Origin: Rhizobium sp. TH2
GTDB lineage: Bacteria > Pseudomonadota > Alphaproteobacteria > Rhizobiales > Rhizobiaceae
Reading direction: 5' to 3'
Assembly: GCF_024707525.1 (NCBI RefSeq)
Contig: NZ_CP062231.1
Location: 3,596,001 to 3,660,000 of the forward strand
DNA: 64,000 bases
The notes under the pieces are model-generated. The model did no database searches. It was not told the origin of the DNA and saw only the letters and a list, made by a program, of their open reading frames with translations. Below are positions 7,546 to 15,788 of the stretch, one piece after another (the first letter of the stretch is position 1; every line of letters begins with the position of its first letter). The position numbers and the translations under genes were made by a program.

Positions 7546-9930
7546 ATGTTGGCCCATTCTGTCGAGAAGCGGTTCATCGCCATCATCTTTGCCGTTCTCG
7601 TGCTTCTCGTCGCCCCACTCTTCGTGTTGTTTTTTCAACTTTCCGCAAGCCGGTACGAGAAAGACGCTCTCGACCGCGGCGAGATCGTGCTCGAAGCCAA
7701 CGCGAAAGCGCTCGGCAAGCCGCTGTGGGATTTCGATACCGAAAGCGTGAAGCAGATCGCCCGCGCCATTGCGACGGGTCGCTCCGTGACCGACGTGCAT
7801 GTTCGCGACGTCTCGGGCGAAATCGATGTATCCGTACCGGAAGGGCAGGCCCACAAGCCCGAAGGCAAGGTTCTAACCGCCGAAGTAACCTACCAGTCCA
7901 TAAGCGGGCTGCGCACGGTCGGCACATTGGAAATGCATCTCGCGCCGCAATCGATGTTCACCGGAGACTATCGCGGCGACCTCGCTTTCATCGCGATATT
8001 CCTGATCGCCGTGTTTGCCATTTTCGTCACCGCGATTATCGGCAACCGTCAGATGGTCATCAAGCCGCTCCTGAAGCTGACCGCGGCGATCGAGGCGACG
8101 CGCAGGCTGGGCTTCCGCCATCATGTCGATTGGATCGCGGACGACGAAATGGGCGCGCTGGCGGCCAACTTCAACGAAATGCAGGAACGTCTCGCGCGCG
8201 AGGAGAACGAGCTAAAGCGGGCCCATGCGCGCACCACGGAAATCTACAACCGTACGCCGGCCATGCTCTATTCGGTCGATGCCGACGACAATCTCATCGC
8301 CGTCAGCGACTACTGGCTGCTGGCGACAGGCCATACTCGCCCGGCGGTCATTGGCCGGCCATTCGCAAGTCTGCTGGAACCCGAATGCCGCATCCTCTAT
8401 GGCGCGCGCAGGCGCATTTCGCTCGACGGCCATCTCGACCACGGCGTCACGCTCAAGTTCCGCTGCGCCAACGGCCGCATCATCGACGTGCTGATCATGG
8501 AAGCAACAATGGAAGAAGCCGCCAGCGAGACATCGCTCGCGCTTTCCGTGATGACCGACGTGACGGAACTCAAGGCGGCCGAGCGCCAGAACCATCTCCA
8601 GGCGATAACCGATCACCTGACCGGCCTCCTCAACCGGCAGGGCTTCGAGATGGCGATCGAGGACAAGATCCGCATCGCCGACCTCGAGAAATCCGAACTG
8701 GCCTGCCTCTTCGTCGATCTCGACCGTTTCAAATGGATCAACGACAATCTGGGGCATGCGGCCGGTGACGAGGTTCTCAAGAACGTGGTCGCGGCCATAG
8801 GCACGCAGCTCAGGACCACCGACACGATCGCCCGTCTCGGCGGCGACGAATTCGCCATTCTCGTCAGCGCCAGATCGGCGAAGACGGCGGCGCTCGAAAT
8901 TGCCGCCCGCATCAGCACGGCCGTCGAACGGCAGATGGACGTCGCCGGCAGCATCGTGAAACTCAGCGCCAGCATCGGCATCGCGCTCTATCCCGAACAT
9001 GCGCCCAACGCCGCCGAACTGCTGCAGAAATCCGATCTCGCCATGTATGCGCGCAAGAAGGCGGGCAAGAACGGCACGCGCTTCTTCGACCCGGATCTCG
9101 CAAATGCAGCGCGAAACCGCGCGTTCATGGAAAAGAACATCGAAGCCGGGCTCCGCGAGGACTGGTTCGACGCCTATCTCCAGCCGATCTTCAACCTTCA
9201 GACCGGCCGCGTTGCCGGCTTCGAAGCACTGATGCGCCTCGTCCATCCGATCGAAGGCATCATTCCGCCGGCGGGCATTATCCAGATCGCCGAAGAGACC
9301 GGCTCGATCAGCCGTGTCGGCGAACGGATTTTCGAAAAAGCGGTCAGCCGGCTCGCGAGCTTCTCGAAGCACGCGGCGCTCAGCGACGCCTATATCGCCG
9401 TCAATGTCTCGCCGCTGCAATTCGAGCCCGCCATGCTCGACCGGATGATGGCTGTCCTGATGAAATGGGGCGTCCAGCCCTCCCAGATCGTCGTCGAGAT
9501 CACCGAAGCCGTGCTGATGCACCACAATCCGGTGATCCAGCAGGTGCTTGAAGCGCTGTGCAAATCCGGCTTCCGCATTGCGCTCGACGATTTCGGCACC
9601 GGGTATTCGTCGCTGAGCTACCTCAACCGCTTCCCCGTCGATATCGTCAAGATCGACCAGTCCTTCATCCGCTCCCTGACCGAGGACGACGAGACCTCGC
9701 GCCGCAAGAGCCGCATGCTGGTCGAAGGTATCAAGACGATCTCGCACCAGATGAACTGCATCGTCGTGGCTGAAGGCATCGAGAAGCAGGAGCAGCGCGA
9801 CGCGCTTGCCGCCATGGGCGTCGATGCCGGCCAGGGTTACTTCTTCAGCCGCCCGCTGCCGGCGCTGGAAATCATCGCCAAATATGCCACGCTCGGGAAC
9901 GCGTCCCTGCCGGCAGTCAAATCCGCATGA
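7546..9930 (+). CDS. Membrane GGDEF-EAL cyclic-di-GMP protein with HAMP and PAS regions
   Basis: A 794-residue inner-membrane signalling protein. Order: transmembrane helix about 9-31, periplasmic sensor about 32-140, second helix about 146-165, HAMP-like linker, PAS-like region about 225-345, GGDEF domain about 350-510, EAL domain about 525-780. The diguanylate cyclase site is intact (RLGGDEF near 431). So are key phosphodiesterase elements (EAL near 558, the DDFGTGYSS loop, VAEGIE), so both activities are possible. The ATG at 7546 has only a weak ribosome binding site. The next gene encodes a periplasmic solute-binding protein just downstream, which suggests a ligand sensor pair. This pair lies between rplY and pth. 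Confidence 0.93.
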   Translation: MLAHSVEKRFIAIIFAVLVLLVAPLFVLFFQLSASRYEKDALDRGEIVLEANAKALGKPLWDFDTESVKQIARAIATGRSVTDVHVRDVSGEIDVSVPEGQAHKPEGKVLTAEVTYQSISGLRTVGTLEMHLAPQSMFTGDYRGDLAFIAIFLIAVFAIFVTAIIGNRQMVIKPLLKLTAAIEATRRLGFRHHVDWIADDEMGALAANFNEMQERLAREENELKRAHARTTEIYNRTPAMLYSVDADDNLIAVSDYWLLATGHTRPAVIGRPFASLLEPECRILYGARRRISLDGHLDHGVTLKFRCANGRIIDVLIMEATMEEAASETSLALSVMTDVTELKAAERQNHLQAITDHLTGLLNRQGFEMAIEDKIRIADLEKSELACLFVDLDRFKWINDNLGHAAGDEVLKNVVAAIGTQLRTTDTIARLGGDEFAILVSARSAKTAALEIAARISTAVERQMDVAGSIVKLSASIGIALYPEHAPNAAELLQKSDLAMYARKKAGKNGTRFFDPDLANAARNRAFMEKNIEAGLREDWFDAYLQPIFNLQTGRVAGFEALMRLVHPIEGIIPPAGIIQIAEETGSISRVGERIFEKAVSRLASFSKHAALSDAYIAVNVSPLQFEPAMLDRMMAVLMKWGVQPSQIVVEITEAVLMHHNPVIQQVLEALCKSGFRIALDDFGTGYSSLSYLNRFPVDIVKIDQSFIRSLTEDDETSRRKSRMLVEGIKTISHQMNCIVVAEGIEKQEQRDALAAMGVDAGQGYFFSRPLPALEIIAKYATLGNASLPAVKSA

Positions 9931-9950
9931 CAACAACCCTCGGGGACACC

Positions 9951-10670
9951 ATGAGATACTTGATTGTGACTGCCTGTCTCCTGTTCGGCTCCGTCGCACA
10001 AGCCGAAGACATCCATCTGGTAACGGAGGAATATCCACCCTTCGCCTTCCTCGAAGACGGCAAGTACAAAGGCTCCTCGGTCGACCAGGTGGAAATACTG
10101 ATGAAAGATGCAGGCCTCGATTATTCGATGGACATGATGCCATGGGCGCGGGCGCTGGCACTGGCCGAGAGGCAGCCCTTGCACTGCGTCTTCACCGCCG
10201 CACACAACGAGGAGCGCGACCCCCATTTCAAATGGATCGAACCCCTGCTCGCCGGCCGGACGCTTCTGATCCGCAAGGCCGGCTCGAAGATCGCTCCGAA
10301 GACCATCGACGAAGCCAAGGACTATCTCGTCGGCACCCAGCGTGATGACTTCACGGCTGACCTCCTGAAGAAACACGGCTTCGACAAGCTTGATCTCGCC
10401 GCCGATTTCAACCTGACGCTCAAGAAGCTGATGCTCGGCCGCATCGACCTGATGCCGATTTCCGAGGACTATTACGGAAAGCTCCGGAGCGAAGGCGCCA
10501 AGATCGAATCGACCCTAGTGCTCTCCGAACAGATCTATTCGATCGCCTGCAACAAGTCGGTGCCCGACGCCGATATCGCCAGGATGCAGGCGGGTCTGGA
10601 CAAGCTGATCGCCGACGGAACGCAAGCCGCCTTGATCAAGAAATACGGTCTCGACACCAAGAGCCAGTAA
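9951..10670 (+). CDS. Periplasmic family-3 solute-binding protein, probable sensor partner
   Basis: A 239-residue protein with signal peptide MRYLIVTACLLFGSVAQA and the start of an amino-acid-type binding fold (ITLVTEEYPPF-like IHLVTEEYPPFAFLEDGKYK). This is the bac_SBP_3 architecture seen in polar amino acid binding proteins. No permease or ATPase gene is nearby, so a transport role is unlikely. Translational coupling with the preceding GGDEF-EAL gene suggests that it presents a ligand to that protein's periplasmic domain. An ATG at 9927 overlaps the upstream stop (ATGA), but the ATG at 9951 is preferred because it starts the signal peptide. The ligand is unknown. Confidence 0.8.
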   Translation: MRYLIVTACLLFGSVAQAEDIHLVTEEYPPFAFLEDGKYKGSSVDQVEILMKDAGLDYSMDMMPWARALALAERQPLHCVFTAAHNEERDPHFKWIEPLLAGRTLLIRKAGSKIAPKTIDEAKDYLVGTQRDDFTADLLKKHGFDKLDLAADFNLTLKKLMLGRIDLMPISEDYYGKLRSEGAKIESTLVLSEQIYSIACNKSVPDADIARMQAGLDKLIADGTQAALIKKYGLDTKSQ

Positions 10671-10736
10671 GCGCGCTGTTGACACCAACCTCAATCTGCG
10701 TTTTTGAAAGACGCCTAAACAGACGAGGCGCTTTTC

Positions 10737-11435
10737 GTGTTCATTATCGCAGGGCTCGGCAATCCCGGCCGGCAATATCAGGATAACCGGCACAATATCG
10801 GCTTCATGGCGCTCGATGCGATCAAGCGCGCGCATTCCTTTTCGCCCTGGTCGAAGAAGTTCAAGTCGGAAATCTCCGAAGGCACGATCGGGACCGAGAA
10901 GGTTCTGCTGATGAAGCCGCAGACCTATATGAACCTCTCGGGCGACGCCATCGGCGATGCGATGCGCTTCTACAAGCTCGCAGCTGCCGACGTCATTGTC
11001 TTCCATGACGAACTCGACCTGCCCGCCGCCAAGGTGCGGGTGAAGGTCGGCGGCGGGAATGGCGGGCATAACGGGCTCAGGTCGATGGATGCCCATGTCG
11101 GCCGCGACTACAAGCGCGTCCGCCTCGGCATCGGCCATCCCGGCGTCAAGGACATGGTGAGCGGTCACGTGCTCGGCGACTTCCACAAGGTCGATCAGGA
11201 GTGGCTTGAACCTCTGCTGGAAGATATCGCTCGCAATGTCGAACTTCTGTTCACCGGCGATGGCAGCCAGTTCATGAACAAGCTGGTCGGCCAGTCCCCT
11301 GCCCCGAAGGCCGAGAAGCCGGCACCCAAGGCGCAGTCGCATATCCGGCAAGCGCGTGGGCCAGGGCGCCCAACTGTCGAGCCAACCGGCCCTATGGCGG
11401 CCATGTTAAAGAAGCTGCTCGGCAAGGGCGATTGA
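10737..11435 (+). CDS. pth: Peptidyl-tRNA hydrolase
   Basis: Releases tRNA from prematurely dropped peptidyl-tRNA. Translation starts at a GTG at 10737, with GAGG 9 bases upstream, giving the standard opening [14 protein letters not shown]. The catalytic histidine lies in NRHNIGF, and [19 protein letters not shown] and [12 protein letters not shown] are all present. At 232 residues it is longer than the core of about 190. The extra C-terminus (about 188-232) is a Lys/Pro/Ala-rich tail, common in rhizobial homologues. It is followed by the rtcB-prfH operon, another translation-maintenance unit, though a separate promoter is visible there. Confidence 0.95.
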   Translation: MFIIAGLGNPGRQYQDNRHNIGFMALDAIKRAHSFSPWSKKFKSEISEGTIGTEKVLLMKPQTYMNLSGDAIGDAMRFYKLAAADVIVFHDELDLPAAKVRVKVGGGNGGHNGLRSMDAHVGRDYKRVRLGIGHPGVKDMVSGHVLGDFHKVDQEWLEPLLEDIARNVELLFTGDGSQFMNKLVGQSPAPKAEKPAPKAQSHIRQARGPGRPTVEPTGPMAAMLKKLLGKGD

Positions 11436-11511
11436 GCCAGCTCCCGCCTCGCCTCACCGTTGCAGTTCGGCAACAACCGACCGCCTAGCGCCATTTTTGA
11501 ATAAAACGGGT

Positions 11512-11539
11512 TTGCATTTCGTCAAATCGGGACTAATAC
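11512..11539 (+). promoter_or_regulatory. Putative promoter of the rtcB-prfH leader transcript
   Basis: TTGCAT at 11512-11517 and TAATAC at 11534-11539 are separated by 16 bp. Transcription would begin near 11546 and leave a leader of about 165 nt before rtcB. Its position in the gap after pth supports an independent operon. It is a consensus match only. Confidence 0.5.
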
Positions 11540-11548
11540 GCGACATCC

Positions 11549-11702
11549 GGGCCATTCGGCCCCTGATTTACGAGACAGGAGCGCGCAATGAGCACTATTG
11601 CTAGCCGCCCTACGGGGCTTTGCGGCTGATCAGCGTTTGATACGCTGAGCATCGTTTTGTTCTGAACTGGCCGCCATGGCCGGACGTCAATCCGTATTCG
11701 GA
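11549..11702 (+). promoter_or_regulatory. Structured leader with mutually exclusive stems before rtcB-prfH
   Basis: Several helices can form in order. GGGCC/GGCCC (11549-11562) lies before the leader peptide. AGCCGC/GCGGCT (11603-11608 with 11622-11627) lies inside the leader ORF and ends at its stop. TCAGCGT/ACGCTGA (11630-11648) is a perfect 7-bp stem followed by GCATCGTTTTGTT, which is terminator-like. GGCC/GGCC is at 11669-11681. TCCG/CGGA (11691-11702) covers the likely rtcB ribosome binding site. GCGGC at 11622-11626 can instead pair with GCCGC at 11670-11674, and TCCG at 11691 can instead pair with CGGA at 11681. This is the layout expected of an attenuator, but the helices are short and untested. 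Confidence 0.45.
11588..11629 (+). CDS. 13-residue leader peptide upstream of rtcB-prfH
   Basis: The ORF encodes MSTIASRPTGLCG and ends at TGA 11627-11629. AGGAG at 11577-11581 sits at ideal spacing before the ATG, a better ribosome binding site than that of rtcB itself. The last six codons overlap a stem-loop that closes on the stop codon. A peptide this small with such a strong start, placed between a promoter and a structured leader, is most simply read as a regulatory upstream ORF. Its translation could report ribosome state to the RNA-repair genes that follow. No similar leader is known to me for this operon. Confidence 0.5.
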   Translation: MSTIASRPTGLCG

Positions 11703-11712
11703 AATCAAAATC

Positions 11713-12918
11713 ATGGGCAATCCTTCAGGGGGCGAAATCCCCTTTGACGCGTCTTCGCGCGACCGCGCGATTGCACGTTTCTACTCCTCCGCGACCTGGA
11801 TCGAAGGCGCGGCCGAGAAACAGCTCCACGATGTCGCGGCCTTGGCGGGCATGATGTCGGTCGCTGCGTTCCCCGACCTCCACCCGGGCAAATACGGCCC
11901 GGTGGGCATGGCGGCACGCAGTGACCGGCTCTATCCCCAGCTTGTCGGCAACGATATCGGCTGCGGCATGTCCTTCTTCGAACTCGATCTTCCCCTCCGG
12001 AAGCTCAAGATCGACAAGGCTGCCAACCAGTTGCGCGGACTCGAGGACATCGAACTCGGCGACCCCGCCGAGCGCCTCGAAGCATCAGGCATGGCGGGCG
12101 ATTACTTCACCGGCGCACTCGGTACGATCGGCGGCGGCAATCACTTCTGTGAATTGCAGGCCGTTGAGGACGCCGTGGATGGCGCAGGCGTGGACCGGCA
12201 GCGGCTTTACCTGCTTGTCCATTCCGGCTCGCGCGCACTCGGCGCATCCGTCTTCGGCGATGTGATCGCCGCCAACGGCTCCATGCCCGAAGGGCTGGAA
12301 ATCGGCACGGAAGCGGCCGTGGCCTACATGCTGGATCATCAGTCGGCACTCGCCTGGGCGAGCCTCAACCGGCAGATGATTGCCGAGCGTGCCGCCACGG
12401 CGCTCCGCGCCGACCTGAGGCTCGTGGCCGACGTACCGCACAATCTCGTGCAGCTCACCGGCAACGGCGTAGTGCACTACAAGGGCGCGGCGCATGTCGC
12501 GCCCGGTGCGCTCGCGCCTGTCGCCGGCTCGCGCGCCACACTGAGCCATCTGGTGCTAGCACTGGATGGGGTGGAGGCCTCGCTCGAAGCCATCTCGCAT
12601 GGCGCCGGGCGCAAGTACGACCGCAAATCGATGCACGGTCGTGCCGGCGCCAACCGGTCGGAGCGCGAGGCGCTGATGACCAATGAATGGGGCGGCATCG
12701 CGATCTGCGACGACCGAGACCTGGTGATCGAAGAAGCTGCCGGTGCCTACAAGGATGCCGGCAAGGTGGTGGCCGACCTCGCAAGCTTCGGGCTGATCGA
12801 GCCGGTCGCCACCATGCGACCGCTGGTGACCTACAAGGCAGCAAGAATGGAAGAGGCCCCGCCTGCGCTCGATTGGAAGCGCGAGCGGACATTCGCAAGG
12901 AGGCGTAACAATGGATGA
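11713..12918 (+). CDS. rtcB: RtcB-family RNA ligase of the PrfH-linked (RtcB2) type
   Basis: A 401-residue ligase that joins RNA 2',3'-cyclic phosphate or 3'-phosphate ends to 5'-hydroxyl ends using GTP and Mn2+. Visible RtcB signatures are [13 protein letters not shown] near 55, the metal-binding VGNDIGCGM near 77, GGGNHFCEL near 141, [10 protein letters not shown] near 165, DVPHNL near 240, and the guanylylation histidine in SHGAGRK near 295. The protein is shorter than housekeeping RtcB. It overlaps prfH by 8 bp, which marks the repair-linked subtype. RtcB2 with PrfH has been shown in other bacteria to repair 16S rRNA cut in the decoding centre. The start at 11713 has a weak GGAA site. Confidence 0.92.
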   Translation: MGNPSGGEIPFDASSRDRAIARFYSSATWIEGAAEKQLHDVAALAGMMSVAAFPDLHPGKYGPVGMAARSDRLYPQLVGNDIGCGMSFFELDLPLRKLKIDKAANQLRGLEDIELGDPAERLEASGMAGDYFTGALGTIGGGNHFCELQAVEDAVDGAGVDRQRLYLLVHSGSRALGASVFGDVIAANGSMPEGLEIGTEAAVAYMLDHQSALAWASLNRQMIAERAATALRADLRLVADVPHNLVQLTGNGVVHYKGAAHVAPGALAPVAGSRATLSHLVLALDGVEASLEAISHGAGRKYDRKSMHGRAGANRSEREALMTNEWGGIAICDDRDLVIEEAAGAYKDAGKVVADLASFGLIEPVATMRPLVTYKAARMEEAPPALDWKRERTFARRRNNG

Positions 12919-13528
12919 GACGTCACTTTTTCTGACCTCGGGAAATGGTCCGGTGGAATGCCGGGCCGCCCTTTCCGAACTGATCGAAATCCTCAAGGTC
13001 GAAGCCTGGAACGGCGGGCTTCGCTCCGAGATCGCGCTCGGCCCGCAGCCGGACGCGCACGGCCCGAAATCGGCCATCGTCACGCTCAGCGGCGATGGCG
13101 CGCAGGCCTTCGCGCGGCGCTATCACGGTACGGTCCAGTTCATCTTCAAGAGCCGGATCAGGCCGGGTCACAAGCGCCAGAACTGGTTCGTCGGCGTCAA
13201 GCCGATCGACCTCTCGGCGCTCGAACCCGAAACGGAGAATATCCGCATCGAGGACCTGCGCTTCGAGACGCTGCGCGCCGGCGGTCCGGGTGGTCAGCAC
13301 CAGAACACGACCGACAGCGCCGTGCGGGCAACCCACATGCCGAGCGGCATCACGGTCGTCTGCCGGGATGAGCGTTCCCAGCACCGCAACAAGGCGCTCG
13401 CCATCAGGCGGCTCGCCGGCATGCTCGACCTGCTGGCGGTGCGCCGGGAACAGGATGTGAAAGCATCTCTCTTCATGGCAAGCAAGGATCTGGAACGCGG
13501 CAACGCGGTCAGGGTGTTCAGGCTATAA
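12911..13528 (+). CDS. prfH: Release-factor homologue PrfH (damaged-ribosome rescue)
   Basis: A 205-residue class-I release factor homologue with the catalytic GGQ loop in [20 protein letters not shown] (about 117-136), followed by [18 protein letters not shown], the family signature. It lacks the codon-recognition region of RF1/RF2. In characterised systems PrfH hydrolyses peptidyl-tRNA on ribosomes whose decoding centre has been cleaved, so that the partner RtcB can reseal the rRNA. The ATG at 12911 overlaps the rtcB stop by 8 bp, indicating translational coupling. No gene for a ribosome-cleaving toxin was seen in the window, so the source of the damage is unknown. Confidence 0.93.
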   Translation: MDETSLFLTSGNGPVECRAALSELIEILKVEAWNGGLRSEIALGPQPDAHGPKSAIVTLSGDGAQAFARRYHGTVQFIFKSRIRPGHKRQNWFVGVKPIDLSALEPETENIRIEDLRFETLRAGGPGGQHQNTTDSAVRATHMPSGITVVCRDERSQHRNKALAIRRLAGMLDLLAVRREQDVKASLFMASKDLERGNAVRVFRL

Positions 13529-13563
13529 GGAGGTATCGCGGATCGCCGCGATACCCGATCTCA

Positions 13564-13944
13564 CTACCATCTGGCCTCGCCGAGACGGCGGACGAAAAGC
13601 TCACCCACCCAGGCAAAGACCGCATCCGCAGCGTGGGCGAAGGCAAGCGCGATCTCCGTCGAAAGCAGCATCGCGCCCCAGCCGAGCACCAGTAAGGAAA
13701 GCACCGCGATCTTGAGGTTCCTGCCGCTGTCGAGCTTATAATACCCGGCCTCGTCATACTCGGTACCGAACACCCAGTCGTCGGCATCGTAGCCGTCGCT
13801 GATCGCCATATCCATCAAGGGCTTGTCGGAAAGCCTGTCCGGATAGACGTTGAAGACGGCGCGCGAGACATGGGCCACCGCGCCGAAAAGCACGAAGCAC
13901 ATACCGGCTAGTAGATAGTACCAAAGGCCAACGAGAACCTGCAT
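13564..13944 (-). CDS. Small membrane protein of unknown function
   Basis: A 126-residue protein with two predicted membrane helices. The first is about 4-25 (VLVGLWYYLLAGMCFVLFGA) and the second about 77-100 (IAVLSLLVLGWGAMLLST). An acidic loop between them contains DGYDADDWVFGTEYDEAGYY. The final 20 residues may form an amphipathic helix. It is transcribed opposite prfH and prmB and is convergent with prfH. I do not recognise the family. The ATG at 13944 is the first methionine in frame. No catalytic or binding motif can be recognised. Confidence 0.65.
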   Translation of the reverse strand: MQVLVGLWYYLLAGMCFVLFGAVAHVSRAVFNVYPDRLSDKPLMDMAISDGYDADDWVFGTEYDEAGYYKLDSGRNLKIAVLSLLVLGWGAMLLSTEIALAFAHAADAVFAWVGELFVRRLGEARW

Positions 13945-14042
13945 GATTGGAATCTAACCGGATATCGGCAAAATTGCGTTAAAGCCCCGGTTTCAATTTT
14001 CGCGAACCGCATGTATCGATGGCCCGCCAGATGGAGGAACGT

Positions 14043-14978
14043 ATGAAAGAGATTTCAATCGCTGATGAGCTTTTCACCGTTCGCGACTTCTGGCGCTATG
14101 CGATCAGCCGCTTCCAGGCCGCGAAGCTCAGCTTCGGCCATGGCACCACGACGGCGACCGACGACGCCGCATTCCTGGTGCTCGATTCGCTCGACCTGCC
14201 CATCGACACGCTCGACCCGTTTCTCGATGCCAGGCTGACCACGGCAGAGCGCAGATTGCTCACTGAGCGGATCGATGCCCGCGTGACGACCCGCAAGCCA
14301 TCGGCCTATCTCACCGGCCGTTCCTATATCCAGGGCATCCGCTTTTATGTCGACGAACGGGTCATCGTGCCGCGCTCCTTCATCGGCGAGATCCTGTTTT
14401 CGGAATATGGCGGCGAGGAAGAGTCGCTCTATCTTCCTGATCGCTTCGGCGTCGAAAGCGTGGTCGATATCTGCACTGGCTCCGGCTGCCTTGCGGTGAT
14501 CGCGGCTGGCTTGTTTCCCAATGCCGAAGTCGACGCGGTCGACTTGTCGCCCGACGCGTTGGAAGTCGCAAGGATCAACGTCACGGACCACGAATTCTCG
14601 GAGCGCCTGACGCTTTACCAGGGAAATCTTTTCGCACCGCTCAAGGGCAAGACCTACGATCTCATCATCACCAACCCGCCCTATGTCGATCACGACGAAA
14701 TGGCGGTGCTGCCCGAGGAGTACCGGCGCGAGCCCGCCATAGCGCTCGACGGCGGCCCCGATGGCCTCGACCTCGTCCGCAGCATCCTCTCGCAGGCGCC
14801 CAAGCACCTCAATCCGGGTGGCGGGATGATCTGCGAGATCGGCACCGGCCGCGAGATTCTGGAAGAGGAATATCCCGACCTCGACTTCTTCTGGCTGGAC
14901 ACGGCGGAGAGCCAGGGCGAAGTGTTCTGGATCACGGCCGAGGCGCTGGGCGTGGGCGAGAAGAAGAAGCGGAAATGA
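14043..14978 (+). CDS. prmB: Ribosomal protein L3 glutamine methyltransferase PrmB
   Basis: A 311-residue SAM-dependent enzyme that N5-methylates a glutamine in ribosomal protein L3. Signatures are the helical N-terminal domain (about 1-100), PRSFIGEIL near 110, the SAM motif DICTGSGCLAVIAAG near 142-156, DLSPDALEVA, and the catalytic NPPYVDHDEM near 209-218. The PEEYRREP stretch after NPPY and the N-terminal extension favour PrmB over the release-factor enzyme PrmC. The start at 14043 follows GGAGG 6 bases upstream; the ATG at 14019 overlaps that site. It sits near prfH but is separated from it by an opposite-strand gene. Confidence 0.88.
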   Translation: MKEISIADELFTVRDFWRYAISRFQAAKLSFGHGTTTATDDAAFLVLDSLDLPIDTLDPFLDARLTTAERRLLTERIDARVTTRKPSAYLTGRSYIQGIRFYVDERVIVPRSFIGEILFSEYGGEEESLYLPDRFGVESVVDICTGSGCLAVIAAGLFPNAEVDAVDLSPDALEVARINVTDHEFSERLTLYQGNLFAPLKGKTYDLIITNPPYVDHDEMAVLPEEYRREPAIALDGGPDGLDLVRSILSQAPKHLNPGGGMICEIGTGREILEEEYPDLDFFWLDTAESQGEVFWITAEALGVGEKKKRK

Positions 14979-15340
14979 GCGAACATAGTCCAATGCCCGG
15001 AATAGACGAGGCCCGCATCTGGGACATCGTCAATCAAGGCTGGCTCGATATGTCGCCCTCCCAAAAGCAATTCTGGGAATTCATCAGGATCGATCCAGAA
15101 CAATGGCTAGCCGACCCGTACAAGTACCGTCCGCAAATGGCGTGGGTGGTTGCCGTCATCGGTCACCATGTGATCTGGTACAATGAATGCTGGTTCGGCG
15201 ACCAACTGGACGGAATGGACAGCGGATTCGGCTGCTCCAACTATACGACCCACGGCAAGATTGGTTCTCACTTTTCAAGGCTGGACACGCTCTTGTCGAA
15301 CGCGGTCCAAACGATCTTGCACAAAGTTCGGCCGACCTGA
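14975..15340 (+). CDS. Hypothetical protein coupled to prmB
   Basis: A 121-residue soluble protein whose ATG at 14975 overlaps the prmB stop (ATGA), so it is probably co-translated with prmB. It is rich in aromatic residues (about eight Trp, for example FWEFIRIDPEQW and VIWYNECWFGD). It has no signal peptide or membrane helix. I do not recognise the fold or family. Its 3' end lies 3 bp from the convergent clpS stop. Its base composition is a little less GC-rich than prmB, which may indicate recent acquisition, but the gene is short. Confidence 0.6.
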   Translation: MSEHSPMPGIDEARIWDIVNQGWLDMSPSQKQFWEFIRIDPEQWLADPYKYRPQMAWVVAVIGHHVIWYNECWFGDQLDGMDSGFGCSNYTTHGKIGSHFSRLDTLLSNAVQTILHKVRPT

Positions 15341-15342
15341 GC

Positions 15343-15654
15343 CTACTCCTCCGGCTCCGCCGTAAGCATCAGTGGAAACCCCGCATCCTTGGCATAGTCC
15401 ATCGCTTCCTTGACCTTGGTCTCGGCAATGTCCCTGGCATAGACCGCGACCACGCACGAACCCTTCTGGTGCGCCGTGATCATGATGCGGTAGGCGACGG
15501 CGTCGCCGGTCTTGAATACCGCCTGCAGGATCATTTGGACGAATTCGCGCGGCGTATAGTCGTCGTTGAATAAAATGACCTTGTAGAGCTTGGGCTTATC
15601 GACCTTGGGAATGACCTTGGTCTTCGGTGTGATGACAATGTCGTCTTGGCTCAT
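15343..15654 (-). CDS. clpS: ATP-dependent Clp protease adaptor ClpS
   Basis: A 103-residue adaptor that binds the ClpA N-domain and delivers N-degron substrates to ClpAP. The core reads YKVILFNDDYTPREFV (about 24-39), VAYRIMITAHQKGSCVVAVY and AKDAGFPLMLTAEPEE, with the NDD substrate-pocket residues intact. The ATG at 15654 is used because upstream in-frame methionines add non-conserved sequence. No clpA gene follows, as is usual in rhizobia for the stand-alone clpS paralogue, so ClpA is presumably encoded elsewhere, possibly with a second clpS. Confidence 0.92.
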   Translation of the reverse strand: MSQDDIVITPKTKVIPKVDKPKLYKVILFNDDYTPREFVQMILQAVFKTGDAVAYRIMITAHQKGSCVVAVYARDIAETKVKEAMDYAKDAGFPLMLTAEPEE

Positions 15655-15788
15655 CGGCGTCGGTCCCGCGATGACAATGGATGTAAGGATTTGAAAGAGC
15701 TGGCGCGGGCACCATATCAGGAGCCCGCGCCGACCGATATATTGCACCGCAAACGCGGATTTTTCAAGTGACTTCCGCTCGGGTCTCG

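Noticed and set aside
8212..10161. Minus-strand ORF of 649 codons opposite the GGDEF-EAL gene
   Set aside because: It is the antisense of a clear GGDEF-EAL protein. In GC-rich DNA long antisense frames arise from codon bias, and no domain or ribosome binding site was seen.
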